NCBI RefSeq assembly: GCF_000813825.1
Contig: NZ_JWTA01000001.1
Location: forward strand, 62,001 to 126,000
Source of the DNA: Chryseobacterium taiwanense
GTDB lineage: Bacteria; Bacteroidota; Bacteroidia; Flavobacteriales; Weeksellaceae
Reading direction: 5' to 3'
Length of the DNA: 64,000 nucleotides
Shown in pieces: positions 18,201 through 24,020 of the stretch; the stretch's first letter is position 1, and every line of letters starts with the position of its first letter. The position numbers were made by a program, and so were the translations under genes. Under the pieces are notes generated by a model that did not search any database, was not told where the DNA came from, and saw only the letters and a program-made list of their open reading frames with translations.

Positions 18201-18782
18201 AAAGATCTGGCAAAAGAAAATGATGGAGATAATGATTTAAGTTGGCTGGGAATTGACAGTAAAGAAAGATTTCAAGAAAATCTGGAAACATATAATAAAT
18301 GGACGAAGGAAACAGGTGGAGATAAAATCGAAAGAGAAGCTTATCTTTTCTTTGGAACATTTTTTGCAGCGCCCTTTGTCTTACCTCAAATAGCAACTTT
18401 AACGGGTGCAACTTCTGCCAGTTCTTATTTAGGTGCATCTCTTATTAGAGGAACTGTAGATGTAACACTCCAAAGTAGTCTTAACGGGAAAATAAATGTT
18501 ACACAAACGCTTATAAATGCTTTTGTTGGCGGAGGAGGAAGCGCTTTGAATAAAGCAGGAACAGCAGCTACTAATGTTTCTCTTAATGCAATTAACAATT
18601 CGGTAAATGGAACATATACAAGTGTTACAAACGGAGGGGTGAGAGGAGTAGCCACTTTATTAATTATGACTGCGGCAAGTCAAGGAGGTGGAAATACAGC
18701 TGTGGGTAGCGTAATATATGAAGGAATGATACAGAGTTCAAGTACTGCTGCCGATATTGCAATTAACAATGAGGTGAAATAA
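15273..18782 (+). CDS. DUF6443/RHS repeat protein with RHS core and variable C-terminal tip
   Basis: A 1169-residue protein with a signal peptide (cleavage near LSYSQ). Residues about 20-150 are a DUF6443 domain (IQYLDGLGRLKQTINVKG), residues about 270-800 are YD/RHS repeats, and about 807-917 are the RHS repeat-associated core, with QYKDQVGNIRLSYYKD, NYYPFGLEYFG, WRNYDPSFGRFFNVDPLSEKY and the end RELEGLE. The remaining about 250 residues are a tip, mostly hydrophilic and then strongly hydrophobic around residues 1026-1065 and glycine/serine/alanine rich to the end. In polymorphic toxins this position holds the effector; no known toxin fold is recognised here. A small membrane protein gene follows 2 nt later and is a candidate immunity gene. 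Confidence 0.9.
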   Translation: MKKHILILSLSFITILSYSQTLTENYVQTKIYLEPTTNTNNSNVKKNENIQYLDGLGRLKQTINVKGSPTLKDIVTYFEYDEYGRQAKQYLPVPQSTSQNGNYYTSPLAGANVVYGSEKIFSEKIFQNSPLDKLAQQIQVGNDWTAKPINYNYAVNIYSDAVRQFETTTTWGAGNITESTVNISTNFNYNPSELYKKIIDDEDGNRIIEFSNSFGQIVLQRKVISTTESADTYYIYNEYNQLAFVLPPKAVYAFIDEYGAGIDDFIPTYILDDLCYQYKYDEWGKLVEKKVPGKGWEYLVYDMQDRLALVQDAKLKDEGKWLFTKYDQFNRPLYTGLFSSNDGRTQQQANLESIIKNNEKRASSSWNNSGIDNYYTNTAYPNNNLKLLTINYYDTYPPFLSGVTLPQYIINTNQTVLGDDPLQNNNMSTKNLLVASYIKNIEDDNWTKNYTWYDKKEQVIGSHSINYLGGYTKIEKELDFIGTILQNKTYHKRGSSDSERVIVENFEYDNQNRLKKHWHNITGTPELLRENSYNELSQIVNKKVGGTGAIPLQSIDYQYNIQGWMTKINDPQNLNGKLFGYEIKFQNPENVATFPAKYNGNISEIDWRTSNGNILKRYNYKYDGLDRLRDAVYEEPLATVPHTNGYGESVTYDLNGNLKSLKRFHGITNTPLLIDDLDYNVYKGNQLIKIVDNSYNSLGYPSTSGNNIGYDVNGNMINHIDKGITTIGYNYLNLPSAINLTLNSGILNYKYRADGVKVEKKYSYYNPRGGQYITSTIDYLDGFHYTGGLSFVATAEGYFDFTTDRYVYQYKDQVGNIRLSYYKDMFGATAIDKETNYYPFGLEYFGANGTYPLNRSYLYGFQEQEKQEETGWNSFKWRNYDPSFGRFFNVDPLSEKYAYQSHYNFSENRVINSRELEGLEAVDNNKVDDWGGFDGKGVSPSELAWYKIDTRNENDINAGMHEVGMKSWLNQDRGFNKDLAKENDGDNDLSWLGIDSKERFQENLETYNKWTKETGGDKIEREAYLFFGTFFAAPFVLPQIATLTGATSASSYLGASLIRGTVDVTLQSSLNGKINVTQTLINAFVGGGGSALNKAGTAATNVSLNAINNSVNGTYTSVTNGGVRGVATLLIMTAASQGGGNTAVGSVIYEGMIQSSSTAADIAINNEVK

Positions 18783-18784
18783 AC

Positions 18785-19237
18785 ATGATAAATAAGCAAA
18801 AATCTATAGTAATCGGGTTATTAATTTTTGGATTGCTCATTTATGTAATGAAATATAAGATTATTAAAAACCCTCAAGTTGGGATATTAAAGAATACTAA
18901 ATATACAATAGGAAAAATAACTTCGAAATTTAATTATAATAAAAGAAGACCAGGTTATGATTTTATATTTGTGTTCAATAATGATCGAAAAGAAGGGCAT
19001 CAAAATGGAAGTTTTATTCCCGGGCACAAATATTTAGTGGCCTATGATTCAACAAATATTAAAAATGGCTTTCTGATATTAGATAAATTCGACGTTACAG
19101 ACTCTCTTGAAAAATATCATCTTTCTGATAAAGATCAGGTGTATTGGGAAGGATGGTCATTGCAAAAAATACCATTTCAGTATGATAAAAGTGATATTGG
19201 ACTTGAAGTGAAGGAGGTAATTAATAGCTATAGATAA
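18785..19237 (+). CDS. Small membrane-anchored protein, candidate RHS-associated immunity protein
   Basis: A 150-residue protein with one N-terminal membrane segment (about residues 8-24, IVIGLLIFGLLIYVMKY) and a soluble domain with short beta strands, including GYDFIFVFNNDRK, GHKYLVAYDSTNIKNGFLIL and a Trp-rich VYWEGWSLQ. The pattern of a glycine-led strand, then YLVxYD followed by N-rich loop and LIL, occurs in many small flavobacterial proteins. It starts 2 nt after the RHS gene and ends the operon before a strong terminator. That position is where immunity genes sit in polymorphic toxin systems. The immunity role is inference; it could equally be an accessory lipid- or wall-associated protein. 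Confidence 0.7.
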   Translation: MINKQKSIVIGLLIFGLLIYVMKYKIIKNPQVGILKNTKYTIGKITSKFNYNKRRPGYDFIFVFNNDRKEGHQNGSFIPGHKYLVAYDSTNIKNGFLILDKFDVTDSLEKYHLSDKDQVYWEGWSLQKIPFQYDKSDIGLEVKEVINSYR

Positions 19238-19296
19238 AAAATACTAAAAGCTAGTTATAGATTTTATGGATAAAGTAAGTTTAAAGGATGGAAAAT

Positions 19297-19330
19297 AAAA
19301 AAGCCACTGCAGTTGCAGTGGCTTTTTTAT
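19297..19330. terminator. Bidirectional terminator between convergent genes
   Basis: A 10-bp perfect stem (19301-19310 with 19315-19324) has an A run on the left and a T run on the right, so it can end both the plus-strand RHS operon and the minus-strand gene at 19348. Confidence 0.9.
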
Positions 19331-19347
19331 TTAATTGATTAACTTTT

Positions 19348-19818
19348 TTAAAAACCAACTTCATTCACCTCTTTTCCTCTTTGGAAATTCATTGTTTTCT
19401 GTTTTCCTTTATAAGCAATAGTAACCAGGTTAATTTGCTTTGGAAAAGCACTTAGAAGTATCGTATTTTTTATCTTTAAACTATTGATATCCGAAACACC
19501 GCCGGTTTCAAAATACACCCATACAGTTTCTCCGCTTACCTGACTTCCCGTAAAAGTAATTGTTTTAGGAGCGCCATTGACGTACACATCAAAATTGTTA
19601 TTTACATATCTTTTTACTTCTGCTTCAAATCCTGCCGTGTTAGGGTTTATTTTAATAGCATCTGAAATATGATTTGTATTCATTTTTGTGGTAAACTTCA
19701 ATGTCTTGCTTCCGTCAATATAATCCACTTTCGTCATTGAAGAGAAAAAGTCTACATACATAAAACTCATTAACACAAAAAATGTTAAAATTCCTGATAT
19801 ATATAAAAGTTTTTTCAT
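19348..19818 (-). CDS. DUF6702-like exported protein
   Basis: A protein of 156 residues when started at the ATG at 19818 (MKKLLYISGILTFF), which begins a proper membrane/signal segment; a longer in-frame start at 19842 adds eight unlikely residues. Residues after the signal form a beta-rich domain (TKVDYIDGSKTLKFTTKMNTN, read in parts, then VWVYFETGG) that resembles the DUF6702 family common in Bacteroidota, of unknown function. It is alone between a terminator and the LOG gene. DUF6702 members often sit near M1 peptidases, but none is in this window. Family assignment is by pattern recognition only. Confidence 0.7.
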   Translation of the reverse strand: MKKLLYISGILTFFVLMSFMYVDFFSSMTKVDYIDGSKTLKFTTKMNTNHISDAIKINPNTAGFEAEVKRYVNNNFDVYVNGAPKTITFTGSQVSGETVWVYFETGGVSDINSLKIKNTILLSAFPKQINLVTIAYKGKQKTMNFQRGKEVNEVGF

Positions 19819-19876
19819 CTTAATTAATAGATTTATAATCATCCTTTTTTGGTATAAGTCACAAATAATATGCCAA

Positions 19877-20626
19877 TTAAAAATTTACGTTCACAGAATA
19901 CTTATCGTAGAAGGCCTTAATATGTGCTACCGCTTCATCAGCAGTATCTACCACTCTGTACAGATCCAAATCTCCTTCAGAAATCATGGCGTCTTTTAGT
20001 AAAGTTGATTTAAACCAGTCTAATAATCCACCCCAAAATTGAGATCCTACCAATACAATAGGGAATCTGCCTATTTTTTTTGTCTGAATTAAAGTTAAAG
20101 CTTCCGTAAGTTCATCCAAAGTGCCAAAACCACCCGGCATCACAACAAATCCTTGAGAGTACTTTACAAACATTACTTTTCTTACAAAAAAGTAATCAAA
20201 GTTCATTGAGTAAGATTTATTGATATAAGGATTGAAATGCTGTTCAAAAGGAAGATCAATATTTAATCCGATCGATTTACCTTTTGAATTGAAAGCTCCT
20301 TTGTTACCTGCTTCCATAATTCCCGGTCCACCTCCTGTGATAATACCAAAACCTATTTTTGTGATTTTCTCGGCAATTTCTACTGCCATTTGGTAATATT
20401 TGCTTTCCGGCTGTAATCGTGCAGAGCCAAATATAGAAACACAAGGACCTATTTTAGCCAGTTTTTCATAACCGTCTACAAACTCAGCCATCACTTTAAA
20501 AACCATCCAGCTATCTTTGGTAATGGTTTCGTCCCAGTTTTTTTGTTTTAAACTGTTGTGTAGCTTCGTTTCGTTAATATCAAATTCCGGATTAACCAGA
20601 CTTTCGTCTCTTTCATTCATTTCCAT
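19877..20626 (-). CDS. LOG family protein (TIGR00730-type nucleotide phosphoribohydrolase)
   Basis: A 249-residue Rossmann-fold protein with the family signature PGGFGTLDE near residue 165 and an earlier GGGPGIMEAGNKGA. Characterised LOG proteins remove ribose phosphate from cytokinin riboside monophosphates or AMP-like nucleotides; many bacterial members are annotated only as TIGR00730 family. The N-terminal 40 residues are charged and less conserved. It starts 5 nt after the stop of the MurU-like nucleotidyltransferase, so the two are probably one transcript. The link to sugar recycling is not explained by its known chemistry, and its substrate cannot be predicted here. Confidence 0.9.
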   Translation of the reverse strand: MEMNERDESLVNPEFDINETKLHNSLKQKNWDETITKDSWMVFKVMAEFVDGYEKLAKIGPCVSIFGSARLQPESKYYQMAVEIAEKITKIGFGIITGGGPGIMEAGNKGAFNSKGKSIGLNIDLPFEQHFNPYINKSYSMNFDYFFVRKVMFVKYSQGFVVMPGGFGTLDELTEALTLIQTKKIGRFPIVLVGSQFWGGLLDWFKSTLLKDAMISEGDLDLYRVVDTADEAVAHIKAFYDKYSVNVNF

Positions 20627-20631
20627 GGCAG

Positions 20632-21345
20632 TTATTTAAAATGTTTCTCGGCTTCTATTACAGATTCTGGTCTTCCTACATCGATTAAAATACTGTTGTG
20701 CACAAATCCATGTATATGCTCAGTATGCATAAGATCCAAATATTCTTCCATGATAGAAAATTTGCCGGTTCGTTTTATTTTATTAAAAATGCTTGGGTTT
20801 ATACAATGAACACCACTAAAAGCAAGTGCTTTAAACCCTTTATTAAATTCAGCGAGCCTTTGTTCTCCGGTTTGCACATTCAGCCATCCTCTCAATACCA
20901 TTTCATCATTAAAAAGCAATTTTCTGGAGCTTTCTCGATCTGAAACCGCTAAAGTAGCAAAATCTTTTATCTTTTTATGATAGCTTACCAATGCATCAAT
21001 ATTGATATTCGTTAAAATATCTGCATTCATGATCAGGAAGTCTTCCCCATGATCCAGGAATTTTCTTGCAAAAACCAGTCCACCTCCGGTTTCTAATAAC
21101 TCTTCAGATTCATCAGAGACTTCAATAGTACAGCCGAAATAATCATTTTTTTTAAGAAAATCAACGATCTGATTTCCAAAATGATGAATATTGATGACAA
21201 AATCTTGGATTCCAAAACTTTTAAGGTACTTGATGTTTCTTTCCAAAAGCGGAATCCCATTCACTGTTGCCAGTGCTTTTGGATGATGATCGGTAAATGG
21301 TTTTAATCGTGTTCCTTTTCCTGCTGCGAAAATGAGAGCTTTCAT
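20632..21345 (-). CDS. Sugar-1-phosphate nucleotidyltransferase, MurU-like
   Basis: A 237-residue NTP-transferase. The N-terminal signature GKGTRLKPFTDHHPKAL binds NTP, and LIMNADILTN holds the metal-binding aspartate near residue 108. The length matches MurU (N-acetylmuramate-1-phosphate uridylyltransferase) and related short enzymes, and not the longer GlmU. The nearby phosphotransferase with AmgK-like motifs makes a MurNAc recycling role the best guess: AmgK phosphorylates MurNAc at C1 and MurU makes UDP-MurNAc. The order is kinase, RapZ C-domain, nucleotidyltransferase, LOG protein, all on the minus strand. It might instead act on another hexose-1-phosphate. Confidence 0.85.
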   Translation of the reverse strand: MKALIFAAGKGTRLKPFTDHHPKALATVNGIPLLERNIKYLKSFGIQDFVINIHHFGNQIVDFLKKNDYFGCTIEVSDESEELLETGGGLVFARKFLDHGEDFLIMNADILTNINIDALVSYHKKIKDFATLAVSDRESSRKLLFNDEMVLRGWLNVQTGEQRLAEFNKGFKALAFSGVHCINPSIFNKIKRTGKFSIMEEYLDLMHTEHIHGFVHNSILIDVGRPESVIEAEKHFK

Positions 21346-21429
21346 TATTTAATAATTGATAGGTGATGAATGATGATTGATAAATATAAACAGTTTTTTA
21401 ATAATCATTTATAGAGTATCGTTTATCAT

Positions 21430-21837
21430 TTACGAATTAAGTTGATGCTGTTCGTCGTGGTGAAGGCTGATTTCAACTTTATCACCATATTTTTCTTCAA
21501 TAAAATGAGTAATTTTTATTGCGGAATATACAGATCTGTGCTGTCCTCCTGTACAACCGAAATTGATTTGCAGGTTTTCAAAACCTCGATCTATATAATT
21601 ATCGATATTGATAGAGATAAGAGATTTGATCAGTTCTAAAAATTTTGGCATTTCAGTATTTGTTTCCAAATATTCCTGAACACCTATATCGTTTCCTGTT
21701 TGCGTTTTATATTCTTCAATTCTTCCTGGATTTAGAATTCCTCTGCAATCGAAGGTAAAACCACCTCCATTTCCTGAATCATCTTTCGGAATTCCTCCTT
21801 TTTTATATGAAAAACTGTGAATGTCTATGTGTAACAT
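21430..21837 (-). CDS. Stand-alone RapZ C-terminal domain protein
   Basis: A 135-residue protein corresponding only to the C-terminal domain of RapZ (YvcJ family). Conserved blocks FDCRGILNPGR (residues 29-39) and FGCTGGQHRSVY (93-104) are present, while the N-terminal P-loop nucleotide-binding domain of full-length RapZ is absent. In E. coli the C-domain senses glucosamine-6-phosphate and controls GlmS through small RNAs. Lying between an AmgK-like kinase and a MurU-like enzyme, this small protein could bind an amino sugar in the same recycling pathway; that is inference. It is 84 nt upstream of the MurU-like gene. Confidence 0.88.
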   Translation of the reverse strand: MLHIDIHSFSYKKGGIPKDDSGNGGGFTFDCRGILNPGRIEEYKTQTGNDIGVQEYLETNTEMPKFLELIKSLISINIDNYIDRGFENLQINFGCTGGQHRSVYSAIKITHFIEEKYGDKVEISLHHDEQHQLNS

Positions 21838-21895
21838 TTTCTTATGTATTTAAATTTTGAACAATACTGTTCTTGATATTTTATTATTAATTTAT

Positions 21896-21961
21896 TTTGT
21901 CATTCCGTAGGAATCTCAACTTAGTTTTTAGAGATCCTTCGGCTTCGCTCAGGATGACAAA
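21896..21961. repeat. Short imperfect inverted-repeat element, possible genomic interspersed repeat
   Basis: The ends are 11-nt inverted repeats with one mismatch (21896-21906 TTTGTCATTCC and 21951-21961 AGGATGACAAA), enclosing further partial pairing (AGGAATCT with AGATCCTT). The 66-nt unit lies in the gap between the RapZ C-domain gene and the AmgK-like gene. Its shape suggests a small interspersed or REP/MITE-like element; only one copy is visible in the window. Confidence 0.5.
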
Positions 21962-21999
21962 TCCAGTCTAATTTTTTATTCTAAGCTTATCGGGGGATT

Positions 22000-23019
22000 T
22001 TAGGTATTTAAAATCTCCTTAATTTTCAACTTAGTTTTTTCCAAACTCAATTGGTGAATTACTTTTTCCAGTTCTGGATAACCTTTTATATCTTCCCAAG
22101 TTTGTGCAAATTCTGTGATGTTTTCAATGCCTTTTTCAATACTTGCAATGAAATGTTGTTTTCTCTGAATAAGCCCTCTGAAACCATACGCTCCCAAAAC
22201 CTGTAAGAATCTCATTAGTTGAATAGGTTTAACCGAGTTTTTTAGTTGATGTTGGGTTTCTAGATTTTCAAATTGCTGAATGTAAAAATCAAGCATTTCA
22301 TTTTTAAAATTTTCAGGAAAATTTGCTTTTGCCTGAAACAGAAATGAAATCACATCATACATTAACGGGCCATACATTGCGGACTGATAATCGATAAAGG
22401 AAACATTGTTATCGTTATTCACCATAATGTTTCTTGCCTGAAAATCTCGTATCATTAATCCTTTTGGTTCAAGGTTCTCAATGAGCAAAACAATTTTCTT
22501 AAACTCTTTCAGAAGAGAAGATTTATGATATTCAAGTTCCAGAACGTCAGCAACGAAATTTTTAAAATAATATAAATCATGAGTCACGGGGAGATCATCA
22601 TATTTTTCGTATTCAAACGTTTTGCTATAGTCTATTTTATTCTGGGTAAGAATCTGTAGCTGATAAAGTTTTTCTAAAGTCTGCTGAACCAAAGATTTTA
22701 CATTTGAAGATAAACCTTCTTTAGCAATTACTTCAGAAAGTGTTGTTTCTCCTAAAAATTCCTGAACGTATATTTTTCTGTCTTCAGAAATTGTAAAAAT
22801 AGTAGGAGTATTCAGATGTAATGCTGAAAAAATTTCAGAATAATAAAAAAAACTTTCGTTTTCCTGAATATTTTCGTTGTACGTGATGATGTATTTTCGG
22901 TTGTCGGATTGAGCCCAAAAATTCACCCTCGCGGAGCCGCTTTGAGCCAAGGTGACGAATTCGGAAGATTTTTTACCAAGATAATTTTCAAAAAATCGTT
23001 TTGCGTTTTCAGAAATCAT
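22000..23019 (-). CDS. AmgK-like aminoglycoside phosphotransferase family sugar kinase
   Basis: A phosphotransferase of 339 residues from the ATG at 23019. A longer in-frame TTG at 23031 is part of the promoter element TATATTTG (23029-23036), so it cannot be the start. The catalytic loop MIRDFQARNIMV and the metal-binding FIDYQSAMYGPLMYDVISF closely follow the pattern of AmgK (N-acetylmuramate/N-acetylglucosamine anomeric kinase) rather than of true aminoglycoside resistance enzymes. Length also matches AmgK. A MurU-like nucleotidyltransferase lies downstream on the same strand. Function in peptidoglycan recycling is therefore likely but needs a biochemical test; antibiotic phosphorylation is less likely. 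Confidence 0.85.
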   Translation of the reverse strand: MISENAKRFFENYLGKKSSEFVTLAQSGSARVNFWAQSDNRKYIITYNENIQENESFFYYSEIFSALHLNTPTIFTISEDRKIYVQEFLGETTLSEVIAKEGLSSNVKSLVQQTLEKLYQLQILTQNKIDYSKTFEYEKYDDLPVTHDLYYFKNFVADVLELEYHKSSLLKEFKKIVLLIENLEPKGLMIRDFQARNIMVNNDNNVSFIDYQSAMYGPLMYDVISFLFQAKANFPENFKNEMLDFYIQQFENLETQHQLKNSVKPIQLMRFLQVLGAYGFRGLIQRKQHFIASIEKGIENITEFAQTWEDIKGYPELEKVIHQLSLEKTKLKIKEILNT

Positions 23020-23028
23020 AATATGAAA

Positions 23029-23036
23029 CAAATATA
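23029..23036 (-). promoter_or_regulatory. -7 element of the AmgK-like gene
   Basis: TATATTTG on the minus strand ends 9 nt before the ATG at 23019 and excludes the TTG start at 23031. It sits back to back with the plus-strand -7 element at 23057-23064. Confidence 0.7.
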
Positions 23037-23056
23037 CTAATTTACAGTCTAATTTT

Positions 23057-23064
23057 TATCTTTG
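23057..23064 (+). promoter_or_regulatory. xrtF: -7 element of xrtF
   Basis: TATCTTTG ends 4 nt before the ATG at 23069, so the mRNA should begin at or within a base or two of the start codon. Confidence 0.7.
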
Positions 23065-23068
23065 CATT

Positions 23069-23599
23069 ATGCTAAAGGATTTCAAACCGGTACTAAGCAT
23101 TTTATTACGTTTCATCATCATTTATTTGGTGTTGCTTTTTGCGTATCAGTTTTACCTGAACAGTTTTAAAGAAATGGGGCTTGATCCTTTTTCTCGTATG
23201 ATTGCAGAACAGGTAAGGCTTTTCCAGAACGCATTAGATTATCCTACCATGCTGTACAATGATGTAAAAGGGGAGCAGGTTTGGTTTCATGTAAAAGGAG
23301 ACTATGTCACGAGAATGGTGGAAGGCTGTAATGCTGTTTCTGTAATGATCTTATTTGTGTCTTTTGTTTTAGCGTTCTATAAAGGAATTAAAACTTTCAT
23401 TTTTGTAATTATAGGCTTGCTTATTTTATATATAATGAATGTTTTGAGGATTACGGGGTTAAATATTGTTGTGGCTGATCATCCTGCGTATAGTAAAATG
23501 GCTCACGATTATGTATTTCCGGCTGTAATTTATGGAACGGTGGTTTTGCTTTGGCTAATTTGGATCAAATGTTTTGCACTGAAAAATGAAAATTCTTAG
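23069..23599 (+). CDS. xrtF: Exosortase family protein XrtF
   Basis: A 176-residue membrane protein with about five hydrophobic segments. The exosortase catalytic triad is visible: Cys87 in EGCNAV, Arg127 in NVLRITG and His146 in AHDYVFP. The length and the short form match XrtF, the flavobacterial exosortase, rather than the long XrtA type. Exosortases cleave a C-terminal sorting signal of exported proteins, and XrtF has its own conserved partner membrane protein, encoded next with a 14-nt overlap. No candidate substrate with a short C-terminal exosortase signal was seen in this window. The mRNA is probably leaderless. Confidence 0.92.
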   Translation: MLKDFKPVLSILLRFIIIYLVLLFAYQFYLNSFKEMGLDPFSRMIAEQVRLFQNALDYPTMLYNDVKGEQVWFHVKGDYVTRMVEGCNAVSVMILFVSFVLAFYKGIKTFIFVIIGLLILYIMNVLRITGLNIVVADHPAYSKMAHDYVFPAVIYGTVVLLWLIWIKCFALKNENS

Positions 23600-24020
23600 T
23601 TGGTTTCTCGTAATAATAGGTGTTTTTGGTCTTGTAAGTGTGAGAATGCTTGAAGATAAGTTGTTCTACGATCCTTTTCTTACTTATTTTCATGAAGCGA
23701 ATAAAAACCTGATTTTTCCTTCTTTTGAATGGGGAAAGTTAGTTCTTGGATATCTTTTTAGATTTATTTTAAACCTTTTGTTTTCCTGTTTAATTATTCA
23801 GTGTTTGTTTAAAAATAAAGAATGGACAGCTCAGGGAGCTATTCTCATTACGATGATTTTCGCAATCACTTTTCCTATTTATTTGTATTGTATTTATTCT
23901 CAATTTGAAATAGGATATCTCTTTTCTTTTTATATGAGAAGGTTTGTAATACAGCCTTTGGTTTTACTTTTGGTAGTTCCATTGTTTTACTATAGAAAGC
24001 AGATGCTGATGAAAAACTGA
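23586..24020 (+). CDS. Exosortase F system-associated membrane protein
   Basis: A 144-residue protein with four hydrophobic segments (about residues 5-18, 50-75, 83-103 and 118-136) and conserved-looking charged loops (MLEDKLFYDPFLTYFHE). It overlaps xrtF by 14 nt and fits the small membrane protein that accompanies XrtF throughout Flavobacteriia. Its biochemical role is unknown. The stop abuts the stop of the convergent CDF transporter gene with no spacer, so there is no room for a classical terminator between them. Confidence 0.85.
   Translation: MKILSWFLVIIGVFGLVSVRMLEDKLFYDPFLTYFHEANKNLIFPSFEWGKLVLGYLFRFILNLLFSCLIIQCLFKNKEWTAQGAILITMIFAITFPIYLYCIYSQFEIGYLFSFYMRRFVIQPLVLLLVVPLFYYRKQMLMKN

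Noticed and set aside
23020..23031. Longer TTG start of the AmgK-like kinase
   Set aside because: The TTG is the last three bases of the TATATTTG promoter element, so it precedes the transcript start.
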